The notes: generated by a model from the sequence alone, not told the origin. A DNA stretch of 19,857 bases from Jimgerdemannia flammicorona (GCA_003990745.1 RBNI01002065.1:1-19857); one strand, 5' to 3'; positions 8,833 to 19,506 are shown, numbered from the stretch's first letter. A program made the numbers and translations.

Positions 8833-9120
8833 TCAACCTAGTCGCCTCTCTCTCATCGGTTGGGAAAACGTATACCGTATTGCCCCCGTACCTGAACCCC
8901 GTCCGTCGACCCACTTGAATCCTCGCGACAGCAATTCGCAGAGTAACGAGCTCGGCTGCGACTGTTGACTCCTGCGTTTGAGCCGTAGAAATGCTCTAGA
9001 AATTTCCTGGCCCATTGGTATACGCCGTTTTAGGAGGTAAAATTGGGACAATTCACCCAACACGTCGGCGGTAATCTTGATGCGCGGAATGAATCTGGCG
9101 CCACGATGGCTGATATCCAT
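8833..9120 (-). CDS. Hypothetical 95-aa ORF, weak
   Basis: An ATG-started minus-strand frame of 95 codons, rich in Arg, Leu and Ser (AFLRLKRRSQQSQPSSLLCE, then SRGFKWVDGRGSGTGAIRYT). It has fairly coding-like composition but no signal peptide, membrane segment or known motif. It could be an exon fragment of a decayed gene or a chance ORF. No neighbouring exon is identified. Confidence 0.2.
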   Translation of the reverse strand: MDISHRGARFIPRIKITADVLGELSQFYLLKRRIPMGQEISRAFLRLKRRSQQSQPSSLLCELLSRGFKWVDGRGSGTGAIRYTFSQPMRERRLG

Positions 9121-10354
9121 TTGTGCAATTTAGAGAGCTTCGTAAGCATGCCAACAGGTCCTGAAAACATGGAACAAAGGCTACGGGTAGTTATAGAAAC
9201 AAAGCGACAGATGCTACGGTATCATTGTTGCAAAGGCATGCTGAACCTAACAACGTGGGAGCGATCGATGCTTTTGTTCGACATGTTCAGGTACCGGACA
9301 CGCAGCAGCGTAGAGTTCTTCAGTTTCAATTGGCCAGCTGATCCTTCATGACCTTTCACGTGGTTTTTAGGGCACCGATCGCACAAAAACAAAAAAAAGC
9401 AAGTCTTTGTAGTTGCAATGTCCCACCCAAGATAACAAGCATTTTCTTCCGTTTGGCAAGGTTGAAGCGCGGCTACCACCAAAAACTTCAAACACATTTA
9501 TCCATACGGAGATTCAACATGTGCTATAGACGATGGGTCGTTTTGTTAAATTCCACCTGATTTGACAGAAGCAAATCCGTAGATTTCGAATGAATACGTA
9601 AATCGGAATTGCCATGAATGAAGAAGTGTGAAAAGTTTGGATTCTCATGGTATCATAACTAGGAGTTATGACCTCAAATTGATATGGGCCTTCTAGCTCA
9701 CGCCTGGGTTTTTGAATATTGCGTATAAACATTCGGAGGGATTGGCTTCTTGCTACGAAAAAAGAGGACGGCCAAAAGTGACGTTTGTTCAGTCATTGTT
9801 TGCCTTATCGGGGGATCTCGTGATTAGCAAGCAAACCTTACAAATTTAGCTCGGCAAAATTTACCGAGAAAAGTCTTAAATGAAACTTAATGATTAATTA
9901 TATGTCAACAAGCACCCGGGTTACCTTGCCAATAGTCAGGTTCCTAGTTCGCTCAACGCCTTTGAAGATTTACCATGAGCTTCAGCTAACTTTGAGAGAA
10001 GAAGGATGTTGGTTTTTGTGTAAATTGCTTTCGTTCAACTTTTTCCATGTATTCTTTCAAGGTAACTTTCAAGTTTCGTCAACGAGGGCTTGATCCACAG
10101 AGGAACTTTACATCATCGGGCAACAGTTGAATCAAAACCTGTTTTTCTTAATTCAGTAGCCGGTTTAAACGGGAGAAAGAAAACAGTAGTAGGGTACCTT
10201 CAAGAAACTTTAACACGGTGTATGGTCTTATGACTGACTGGGTAACATGCCATAATTGGTATAATTGTATAAGAGGGAGCTGGTCGGCCGAATAATTTCA
10301 TTTCCTAATTTTACGAACCTCGACTGGTCACAAACACTGCACCGACACACCGAC
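9121..10354. other. Non-coding interval
   Basis: ORFs at 9043-9351, 9222-9497 (minus) and 9890-10093 are short and featureless. I see no domain, tRNA, repeat array or mobile element here. Confidence 0.5.
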
Positions 10355-10493
10355 ATGGCGCCGCCGAACGTGGTACAAACGTAAACATTGAGCACTTTTA
10401 TGACGAAGGCAACCCCTCAACCTTGATCAGCGTCTAAATCACCGATCTGCCCAAGACTTTTCAACTGCGATCTTCGGGTAAATATTGAAGGCC
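10355..10493 (+). pseudogene. Coding-like relic, unidentified
   Basis: An ATG at 10355 (MAPPNVVQ) follows a C/A-rich leader. One base out of frame comes a clear coding-like run, VNIEHFYDEGNPSTLISV, a stop (TAA), then ITDLPKTFQLRSSG and a second stop. A 5' end with one frameshift and one nonsense codon is the simplest reading. I do not recognise the protein, and no downstream exons were identified. Confidence 0.35.
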
Positions 10494-11100
10494 TACACGC
10501 TCACATAGAAGGGTGAAACGGAAGAAAGCGGTTAGTGTCAAGCGCAGGATGCAATAGGTAAATAGATAGAGCTGGAGTAAATAAAAATTCAGGAGGAGAA
10601 TATTCAAACACAATACCGAATTCTAAGAATAGAAGGAGCAAAGTTTCAGAGTCAAACAGAATCAACCAGGTACATGGTTTGTTGCCAACAAACGTCTGTT
10701 ATCCGATTTGAGTTCAATTGACCCGCGCCTGTAAAAATGGCTTGATTTGTGGGCCGTTCTATCCACTCAAAACGAGTGTCATATTTGAGAAGCAGAAGAG
10801 TCAGATCCAGAAGAACTGCCGCATTTTAATTTTCGCGGATCGATCTCTGCGTGAACGGGATACAGAGATCTTGGTGATCCCACCAATTGTGGACGTCTGT
10901 GCTCGAAGACGAGGTGATCTGAGATGCTGTGAATGAAAATCGGGACATCACTGTTTTCCAATTGCAGTGTAAGCTCATGCCGAAATGATTCGTTTGTCAA
11001 ATGTACATGCCATACATGGACCATGTGCGCTGGAGGCTCGAATCATATGCGAGAATCGTTTTCTTATTACATATTATAACACTTTTTTGGGAAGGGGCGG
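10494..11100. other. Intergenic, nothing firm
   Basis: Short ORFs on both strands (10718-10936 plus, 10779-11024 minus) overlap each other and lack motifs. A TTCTAAGAATAGAA-type imperfect palindrome lies near 10620-10633. No gene is supported. Confidence 0.4.
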
Positions 11101-11159
11101 TCCGACATCTCCGACCGGAAAAACCTCAAAGCAGAATTCTCGGAAAAGGGGGCGAAATA

Positions 11160-11490
11160 TATGAAACGGACAGCAAACATTACAGACAGCTCTTCAGTGT
11201 GTCACAAAAACGAATTCACAACAAAGCACAACCAACTATCGCGCCGCACCAAGCTTCTGAGCCTCTGGTTTGTTGTTGTCACGGGCTTTGTCGGCAATTT
11301 AAAGTGAGGATAGCGTATATTGATGACGAAAGTGGAGTTCCAGGATGTTTGGGAGCGTTCCCGCTCTGTCGAGGACCTTCTCTGTCGATCCTGTCCAGCC
11401 CGTTTCGGGAAATGTGCAGCGTGACTACATTCTTCTCGGAATCCAGGACCCCGCTATCGGGAACTGTGTTACTGGTATTTCATAATCTCT
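11160..11490 (+). other. Coding-like relic upstream of the methyltransferase
   Basis: Two plus-strand segments look coded in frames other than the long 225-codon ORF that spans them. The first, about 11161-11304, has ATG and reads to RRTKLLSLWFVVVTGFVG, a hydrophobic segment after a basic stretch. The second, about 11335-11490, reads VDPVQPVSGNVQRDYILLG then IQDPAIGNCVTGIS and a stop. The second has low stop density and a regular hydrophobic pattern. They may be exons of a decayed or poorly visible membrane protein; the family is not recognised. Confidence 0.3.
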
Positions 11491-11579
11491 TAAAAAGCTT
11501 TAATATCAATAATCCGGGAAGCTCCTTTTTCCGGATCCCCCCTTCCTCCTCCTACCCTTCTACTGTCATTTACCTTCGC

Positions 11580-11951
11580 ATGTCTGGCACGGAAATACAG
11601 CTGACATATTCTGACGAGGACAGTGGCTTCACGTTGATAGAGAAGCGGTGGGGAGTGACAATGAAGAATCCCAAGTAGTAAGTGGCAAACCAAAGTCTCA
11701 GAATTTAAACCGGCACATATGCCGCGGAAACCTCTGCTTCTTTGATTGAGTATACAAGCCATATGTAATACGTACTAATATTCATTTGGAACGTAGTATT
11801 TTGCCAAGTGACGAGACGGAGATCAACCGGCTGGATTACCAACACTACGCCATGCGGTAGGTGGACGACATAGGACGACAAGTTTATTACATGTAAGCCA
11901 TTAAAATGCCTTCACAAATTAATCTAAATTGCCTTACTCTCTTACCGCCCA

Positions 11952-12005
<54 letters not shown>

Positions 12006-12955
12006 CGAGCTCGTTCATGGCAACTTCCAATCCCCCATTGAAGACCGCCTAGAGGAAGGAATCCGGGTTCTGGACGGTACTATCTCATGGGTTTTCTTCG
12101 ATAGGTTGCATTCACGTACACTAAATTCAATCTTATGCTAAATTTTAGCTGGCTGCGGCTCGGGCGTTTGGTGCCGTGAGATGGCTGAGGAATTCCCCGA
12201 GTCAACTTTTGTGGGCGTCGATCTGGCCACCTTTTTTAACGCGGTTGACCCCGACGATGTCCCCATTAACTGCTCCTTCCAGCAGGCAAGCATACTCCAC
12301 CTGCCTTTCGAGGACGAGACCTTCGATTTCGTCATACAGCGGTTCCTCGGCATGGCCTACTCACCTTCGGACTGGGAAACCGCTCTGAAGGAGCTCATCA
12401 GGGTGCTAAAGCCCGGCGGGTGGATTGAGCTGGCCGAGGGCAATTTCATCATGCAACGGCCGCCGGCGTGTTATCAGAGGTTCTACAATTCGCGTAAGAT
12501 TTTTTTTTCTTTCCGGAATGGGGATGTTCATTAGATTGCTCGATTCAAATTACCTATCTCTCAAATTACCACAATCCAATCCACTAGAAATATATTGACT
12601 TCCCCCACCTCTCGCCATTTTGTACTTCCCAGTCGCAGCAGTCTGTCTCTCTCGCGGTGTGGACATTAGCCTCCTTCACGCCGTCCCGATGCGACTTGCA
12701 GAGACAGGCGTCATCGAGGACATCACTATCGACTACCTAAGCATACCAACCGGATGGCACGGCCGGATAGGTGATATCTGCCTCGCCAGTTTTGGAGCCG
12801 CCATGCGCGCCCTACGCCCTGCTATCGCGCCCACTATGGGTCTCGACAATGAGGGGTACGAGGCCATGTGCCAGGAGGTCCTCAACGGGTTCCGAGAGAA
12901 GAAGACTTGGTTTAAGGCACCCTATGGGTTTGGGATGAAGAGGGTGGAGGGGTAA
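11580..12955 (+). CDS. Class I SAM-dependent methyltransferase
   Basis: Five exons (11580-11677, 11797-11856, 12006-12076, 12149-12493, 12633-12955) join in phase to 298 aa. The protein has the Rossmann-fold methyltransferase order: motif I VLDAGCGSG (residues 74-82), the acidic residue after strand 2 in FVGVDL (D101), FDFVIQR (135-141, strand 4), and KPGGWIELAE (164-173, post-motif region). It resembles the expanded fungal Umta/LaeA-like methyltransferases; the substrate cannot be told from sequence. The N-terminal part ends in LDYQHYAMRELVHGNFQSP, typical of these proteins. The ATG at 11580 follows a pyrimidine-rich leader. The frame is open upstream to 11001, but that extension has no family character. 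Intron 1 has a TACTAA branch; intron 2 ends in A52 directly before AG, which is odd and may affect splicing. A related pseudogene lies at 7671-8420 on the other strand. Confidence 0.88.
11678..11796 (+). other. Methyltransferase intron 1
   Basis: A 119-nt intron with donor GTAAGT, branch TACTAA near 11773-11778 and acceptor GTAG. Spliced, it splits a Tyr codon and joins NPKY to ILPSDETEINRLDYQHYAM. Confidence 0.85.
11857..12005 (+). other. Methyltransferase intron 2 with A52 at its 3' end
   Basis: A 149-nt intron with donor GTAGGT. Its last 53 bases are 52 A and then G, so the acceptor AG is the end of a homopolymer and no pyrimidine tract touches it. A pyrimidine-rich stretch (CTTACTCTCTTACCGCCC) lies just before the A-run. 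Spliced product: YAMR then ELVHGNFQSP in frame. Confidence 0.7.
11953..12004 (+). repeat. A52 homopolymer
   Basis: Fifty-two consecutive A. It is the longest homopolymer in the window and abuts the start of methyltransferase exon 3. The length in the assembly may not be exact. Confidence 0.95.
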
Positions 12956-13188
12956 AGCGATGAAGATGGGAAGGCTAGGGGAGATGGAGCTTGTAATTTG
13001 GCGTTTTCGTGACGAACACAGGACAATATTTACCACTTTGTTTATTTGGTTTATGATTCATAGTATGCGTTTTCCTATTTTAATACGAACACTTTAATAT
13101 CAATTGTTTATTTCGCTTTTATTAGGCCAAAGCTACCCTGCGCTTTTCGAAGGTTAACACTTCCCTTCCATTTGTATATAATTTTTAA

Positions 13189-13271
13189 TATTTTATTAAG
13201 ACACACTGTAATAAGTATTTTATTAAGACGCCACTGTAGTAAGCATTTTATTAAGATCCCACTGTGGTAAA
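13189..13271 (+). repeat. Minisatellite, three units of 27-28 bp
   Basis: Units at 13189-13215, 13216-13243 and 13244-13271 share the core TTTTATTAAGA followed by CACTGT and GTAA, with a few substitutions each. It lies about 230 bp after the methyltransferase stop codon. Confidence 0.9.
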
Positions 13272-15953
13272 TTGGGCCGTTGTAGATATTTTGATTTCAA
13301 CGTTTAGTAAAGAGGTGGTGTTTGAAGATGGAAATAGTGGATGGGTGATCGTTTTTTTAGATTTGCAAAAAAAAAAAAGAAAAAGAAAAAAAAACCGAAT
13401 CAATGTTCAGCAATGCGCATACATTCACGTGTGATGAGAATAATTTTAAAGTGCTATGAATTGGTCCGTGAGAAAGGTCTGTCTGTTGATATTAGTATAA
13501 TGAAAGGGAGTTCCAACGAGAACAGTGCCTTTACCGTAGAGGATACCCCTCGTTTCTCGTGGGTTAGAATGTGCGAATATAAGACGGCACGCGCAATACG
13601 GCTGGAAAACATATTGAACAAGTATATACATTGTAGGTACTGCAGACTCCCGCTCCCGACTGGTGTCCGGGAATGGGATACGCGTTAATGACGTGCTATA
13701 ACTTTCAAACCCCGAACTCCTCGAGTACACCGCACGTGACCACCCCTATCATGCACCCATGCACTTGCACCAGTGGTTGATTCTATCGAAACCATCATAC
13801 CACTCATCCGCAATCCCTAGGGACATCAGGGAACCGGCCCTGACCGCCGTTGTAACTCGGAGACGTGGTATTGCTTTATATCGAGACGAGTTCCGGTAAT
13901 TGGAGGGTGAAGTCTCCCACGACCCATTGTCGTCGCCGCTGCTCTTGGCGATTTGTATGGGTTACTAGTCATGATTAGGGTTTGTAGATTTTCCTTTTCC
14001 CCTATTTTTATCCTCTCTCTCGAGATTGAGCTGTGCAAAAAAAAGTCATTGGATGGCGTATCATTGTATGCACTTATGTAGTAAAACAGACACATATATG
14101 AATCCATCTGTGATGCAGTACATCGACTGACTTCATAACTGCACACCACTTAGGTGAATCCATTTCTCCGACCGAACAAGAGGCGTACATCACACACTTG
14201 TATTTAGAATTCTGAAGGGGAAATGGGGCTCAAAGTATTGTGTTCTAGAATGCCTCATTTTAGGTGTAGGGAAACGATAAGAGACGCCTCGATTTATTTT
14301 AGTCAGAGCACTGATTGTCGTCACCAAATGAGTGGCGTGACGCCGAGATTAATTATAATTATGCACTAATGAGTTTAACAGCTTACGACATTTCCTACAA
14401 GGCGAAACACGTGGCAAGGTTCGCCTTCCGCGAGACGACTCATGACACTCCATCGTCACAAGAAACATATCTTCCGCTGAACCCAGTAGCTGTGTAAAAC
14501 TCAACAAGGAGCACCGTATGCATTGAAAAACAAATCTTAACAATTAAGTGGCTGAAGTGAAAAGAGGACACCCGAAGTTCCCATATTTTCTCTCGCCACC
14601 GCCAACCATGATATACTACTATTAACGATTTTTTACGTTCAACACAACCGACTGTTTAATGGCTTTTTTCTTCTCGAGCTTTATTTTTATTTTATTATTT
14701 ATATATTTGTTTATTTGTTTATTTTATTTTTGCTCGCCTTTTCAGAACTTGAACTGCGGACTTCCATGTTATAAACAATGCCCCAACATTCAACATTCCT
14801 GTTGGCAAAAATGTTCTGCGGTCCACCACCAACATGAGAAGCACGCAACACGACCTTCGCAATACAATAGAGCAATTTTTAGATTTTCAAATGCAATATA
14901 TTATTGATATCACAACTTGCTTGCCAGATGTGGGATGACGCGTAAATTTATAGAGGAACAATTAAAAATCGAGATTTCAATTTGTTAGCGCAAGTATATT
15001 TCGGGATTCCATCTCCCCCGATCAAATACCCAAACTAGCCGGAGAATGCCATCACCTTTGCTGTCGTTAACGCGTATGGGCAAACGTCGTCTTGTGGCCT
15101 GTTGTGAAACGGTGCCATTCGGTCTTTTCACAGATTACGGCGTTGAACACGTCGAAGGGTTGGAATGAGCGTGTGAACATACAGTGTAAAACGATAGGCG
15201 AGCAAACTGGGACTTTTATTTATTCGCATAATCGAATACATGCGGCCCAGCGGGCGTTACATAACATATGAAAAGAAAGAAGAGAGATTTCGAACACCGC
15301 GCTAGTACGTTTGCAATGGGTTTATGCCAGCACGCACGATTCCAGACGTATGAATTCTTCGCCAGGATAAAATTAAAGCAAAAAAAAAAAAAAAAATGTC
15401 AACCTTAAAATAGCGGTTGAAACCGCCGATGCACAAGAGTGATTTGCAACAGGGAAGAAACGCCGTACAGTACTTATAATTATAAATGCCCATGTGGTAT
15501 ACACCAGGGTGGGGGGACCCGGGTGACCTCTTCCCCTACGCAAAATAAATTTGGCACCAAAGTTACACAGATATTTTTCTCTTCTGACGACATTTATTTA
15601 GTTTATTTATGGAGCAGCCCAGTTTTTGACTTGTCACGACGCCAACACACTATGAATACTATGAATACTATAATACTTATGAGGGCGTAACCACGAGCTC
15701 CCGACCCCCTGGCGTATTTTCCTTCTCTTTCTGCGGCGTAGGAGTCGACGGAGGAATGTATCGATATCGAGCACGGGTACAAAAATAAAGCTTGGGAATT
15801 CTGCAATCGACTTGTTTTGCTTATGAAAATAGTTATGTTCAACTCTATGGCTATATTTAATAATTGAGGAAGATGATAAGATCAAGCTTCCATTGGGCAC
15901 TTTTCTTTCGTCGACGAGGTGTGGAGCGGCTAACCAGAAACACAAGCAGTCAC

Positions 15954-16001
15954 AATGACCTAAATAGACGCAGTGATCCAAATAGATGCAGTGATCCAAA
16001 T
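15954..16001 (+). repeat. 18-bp tandem repeat, about 2.7 units
   Basis: Units AATGACCTAAATAGACGC, AGTGATCCAAATAGATGC and a partial AGTGATCCAAAT follow one another about 180 bp upstream of the GRDP-like start codon. It could simply be slippage; a regulatory role is only a possibility. Confidence 0.85.
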
Positions 16002-16181
16002 CCGAGGCAACTCCAAGAATAGCCGAAGATCAGTTTGCAACCAACTCTAAACATAGCCAACGATTAAGTAAACACATCTATCACTGGACTTTCCTTAACT
16101 TTCATCCAAAACCATCAGTGACAAAATCCTTTCCGATTACTCCCTCTCTTCTGTAACACACTGTCCTACGCAACCCACTCG

Positions 16182-18542
16182 ATGACAGACACGGTCAGAA
16201 TCCTCAAGGACATAGTGGCGGGCCTCCCACAAACCGACGGTGTCATGTCGGCGCACCTGAACCCAGTCGAGCAGGTGTTATGCGTCGACAACGTTGTGAA
16301 CCCGACAAGCCTACAGGCGCACCTAGCGCTGCTGCGATGGCTCGATGGGCTTGAGATCCCGGATAAGATGCTCGACACCATATACTTGGTCAAGGCGGAA
16401 CTGAGGTACTTGCACTGGCTCAATTATCTGAACCAGAGGAAACCGACTCAGCAAGAAATGATCGTGCCGCCGATCGGTATGTTCGCTCCTCCAATCTGGT
16501 TTGAATACGAAAAGTTGGACAGATGAGTAACGCTATTGTTGTTCGTTGGTGACTTTTGAAGACGTTGCCTGCATCTGGCACGCACACCTCCTCTCCCCTT
16601 ATCGATATTATGAGGACCTCCTTCGTTTGTACCCAACAAGCGAACATATGCTTGATTACGTCTTTCCGCTCGAAAAACTGGTTAGATACAATATTATATA
16701 TACATCCAATATCGTCATGCAGCCGTCACATTGGATGAGTGCTACTCTGATTAACCCCCCCCCATTCTTTTGCTCGACTGTCTCCCGTCCACAGCATAAG
16801 GTGATCGCCAGCGGCTACCAAATCGATCTGCCGTCCGAGATAACGTGGTTGGAGTACACTGGCAATGAGCCATATGTCCTAGCTCTGAATGACATTACCA
16901 CCCGGCTGGTCGCGTTTTCCTGTCCCTGGTGCAGCAAGCAATCTGAGATCCAATGGTTTGTAACTGGGATATGATTGGTTCCGCCCTTTGCCCCGACATC
17001 TAGTTCTAATATGCTTTCTATTGTCTTTGTTCATAGGGAAACGTGGGCTAGAGTGAAAACCCAAAAGGGCCTGAGCTTTCGATGCCAACACTGTACTGCC
17101 AAGTGCAACGCTGACACGCTCTCAGGTCGTCGTTTCCTAGACGACGTCGCTCTGTACCGACGCGACCGGACCCGATTTCTCGCGTACATTCATTTGTTCC
17201 TTCGCATATAAATCTATACAACTGTCATAATTTCTTCGCGCTACCAAACAACGAGCTAATTATCCTCCCCTTCCCTCCCTTCCCCCTCCTCCCTCGTCCC
17301 TTTCAGCGGCGGCATCATCACGACCAGAAAGGGCACTTACGAAGAGGATAAGATCATGGTGGAGCATCAGATGCTCCTTCTCGACCACGAGGCGAAGTGG
17401 CACTCTCAGTTGGCCAACGGGAAGAGTTGGCAAAATTGCGAGTGGAAGAAGATCGTGCCGACGCTAAAGGCAGTAGTGAAGGAACTGAAGCAGGAGCGCA
17501 AGGACACCAAGTTCCGGAAGCTGACCGTCGGTCGTATCCGTGGGTCTTATATGGGCCTCATCACACCGTTCTCCATCGACCTCGTCGCCGCTGTCGTGCG
17601 CCAGCGCGACTTCTCCTCGAAGATAATTGGGGTGAACATTGATTCGCAGGAGGGGTTGGCGGCTAGTGTGAGGAGGTACTTTATGTTCTTGATGTTGATG
17701 AAGAAATATTGGTATTCAAATGAGTCGTTTATCCCTACGCTGGATATTGGTAAGTGCGATAGCATATCTTTTCCTTAATTTATGATGCAATGCTTGTGAG
17801 TTCATAACTAATCTTGACCGTTTGTAGACTTGGCCTGGCACACGCACATGCTGTTTGCACCCCGTTATCGAGCTTACACCACCGCGGCATTAAGTCGGGT
17901 CACCAACCACGACGACACCATCAAAAAGGGGAAGCTTGATGGGAGCCTGGTGAAGACGTCCCTGAAATGGTACCAACTCTACAAAGGTACGTATATCAAT
18001 CTCAAGCTGTTCCGCCGTTCGCATCCACGAAATCCTCCGCTCATTCTCCCTCTTTCCTTTCCGACACATCAGAACCGTACACGAGCGAAAACCTGGTACA
18101 AAGGTACTTGATTTTATGGCGAATATTCTTCGCCATCATCATGCCGCTGTACGGGATCTGGGTAATCTATATGGTGATCAAACTGCGGAAGGCGTCGCGC
18201 CGCCCAGCTTTGAACGAGAAGACGGGATCGTAAGTTACGGTTTCTTGGACAGCTTGCCGATCATGATTTAATGTGCTATACTCAATCTCCTGTTTCACCT
18301 TGTGACAGAGCGTGCGGCGCCGGCGCTGGCGACATGGCCTATACCATCTACATTGTCGACACTGGTAATGGATGTAAGTAACCCTCCTCTTCCTCCCTAG
18401 AATTGCCGTACCTATTTCCACATGCCAACCAATCAAGCTCACAAACATACCTACCCACACAGACTGCGACGGCGGCGGTTGCAGCTCGGTCACCAAGGCC
18501 GGATTGTGCGAGGCCGACACTGCGGGAGACCATGGTCACTAA
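16182..18542 (+). CDS. GRDP-like DUF1399 (glycine-rich domain) protein
   Basis: Nine exons (16182-16476, 16562-16680, 16795-16955, 17037-17183, 17307-17749, 17828-17986, 18073-18229, 18309-18373, 18463-18542) join in phase to 541 aa. It belongs to the glycine-rich domain-containing (DUF1399) family of plants and fungi, whose biochemical role is unclear. The hallmark D-x(2-4)-W-H-x-H motif occurs twice: DVACIWHAH (residues 99-107) and DLAWHTH (389-395). Two CxxC pairs (C181/C184 and C208/C211) suggest a zinc-binding knuckle. Residues 454-478 (LILWRIFFAIIMPLYGIWVI and on) form a strong transmembrane segment, followed by basic residues and a Gly/Cys-rich tail (from ACGAGAGD to YCDGGGCSS). The short Gly-rich tail is family-like; the membrane segment before it is unusual. 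The start ATG at 16182 follows a pyrimidine-rich leader with no better upstream Met. All introns are 78-123 nt with good donors. It appears intact. Confidence 0.9.
16681..16794 (+). other. GRDP-like intron 2 (114 nt, in frame and stop-free)
   Basis: Donor GTTAGA and acceptor CCACAG after a pyrimidine-rich stretch. It is 38 codons long without a stop, so retention would add 38 residues and keep the frame. The insert does not resemble the family, so I treat it as an intron. Confidence 0.75.
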
Positions 18543-18889
18543 TGTGGTGTGGGACTGTCGGGATGCGTGGCCGTTGAGGTGACGGATGGCTTGTATTTAT
18601 GCCATGTGTATTTTCATGTATATACATACAGTGGTAGCGCTTTGTGATGTCGATGTATAATATATATATATATATTTACGTATATATTGCCTATGCTAAT
18701 GCATCAATGCGAGCTTCTACATAGCAGGCATACTTCGACATATGCATCCGTACTTGAAATCGCGTGGCCTCTGAGGGCATACATATTTGTATTTTGTATT
18801 TTCTATTTCTATTGTATGGTCTTTCAAACGATTAAATACCTAGTTCGTCCACACGCTAACCGGGTGGAACCACTTGACATACGTCACGC

Positions 18890-18890
<1 letters not shown>

Positions 18891-18925
<35 letters not shown>
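18891..18925 (+). repeat. T35 homopolymer
   Basis: Thirty-five consecutive T between convergent genes. It could be a retroposon tail on the minus strand or plain slippage; no flanking target duplication is evident by eye. Confidence 0.95.
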
Positions 18926-19450
18926 CTGGCGTCATACATAACCCAAATGTTTGTGCAAATTTAAGGCCGTATGATCATTTGCTGCGCACCTAATTCGGGC
19001 ACATGGGCCATGACCAGCTGACAACTTGGGTACAAATATATATTACTTATTTCATAAGAACCCCAAAAAAAAGATAGATATAGATACATATTACAAAGGC
19101 CAAGCCAGAAAGAAATGGGGAAAGGGGAGAAAAAAAAAAAGCTATTTTATATACAGGCCGAGCCTCGTTCTCCTTATCTACACACCACGGACATATACAT
19201 ACAATGGGCACCCGATATAAAGGGCATTGTCCTGGAAGTGTCCGTCCAGACTCGAAATTGGAATAACCAGACACGCAAATGTCTATCGAAAGTTCTTATG
19301 TACATAGTTATAAGAATACGACAGAAAGAGGGGGGAAAAAAAAAGAGGGCGGAAAATAAAAAAAGAAAAGGAAACCGAATAAAAAAAAAGATATGTATTG
19401 TTCGATTTTGCAACGGATGGATGGTGTACTCGCCAGTAGCTAAATTTGTT

Positions 19451-19506
19451 TAGATCACAATAGATCACAAGCGAAATTGTCGTCTCATCTCGTCTCATCT
19501 CGTCTC
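19451..19506 (+). repeat. Two adjacent 10-bp direct repeats
   Basis: TAGATCACAA occurs twice in a row at 19451-19470, and CGTCTCATCT occurs twice plus CGTCTC at 19481-19506. Both sit in the 3' flank of the minus-strand partial gene, 25-80 bp past its stop. Confidence 0.9.

Larger units (their letters stand above)
12956..16181. other. Long gene-free interval
   Basis: No supported gene in about 3.2 kb. Contents: a three-unit minisatellite (13189-13271); A-rich tracts at 13369-13394 and 15380-15396; an AT/TTTA-rich stretch at about 14665-14735; a 9-bp TATGAATAC repeat near 15651-15670; and an 18-bp repeat at 15954-16001. The ORFs at 13341-13688 (which starts inside an A-run), 13446-13730, 13826-14149, 14315-14497, 15439-15690 and 15634-15999 lack motifs. 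On the minus strand, about 15172 to 15075, a coding-like run (SFQPFDVFNAVICEKTEWHR) is present, without start or partner exons. Confidence 0.5.

Noticed and set aside
11001..11579. N-terminal extension of the methyltransferase in the 225-codon ORF
   Set aside because: The extension has no family character, and other frames look more coding-like there. The ATG at 11580 follows a pyrimidine-rich leader and gives a normal family N-terminus.
11929..12141. ORF with a poly-Lys run
   Set aside because: It reads through the A52 tract of an intron; the real content is methyltransferase exon 3 in the spliced frame.
13341..13688. 115-aa ORF beginning in an A-run
   Set aside because: It has a poly-Lys start from a homopolymer and no motif afterwards; too weak to call a gene.
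16477..16526. Read-through extension of GRDP-like exon 1 to a stop
   Set aside because: A good GTATGT donor sits at 16477, and splicing to 16562 rebuilds the DVACIWHAH motif.
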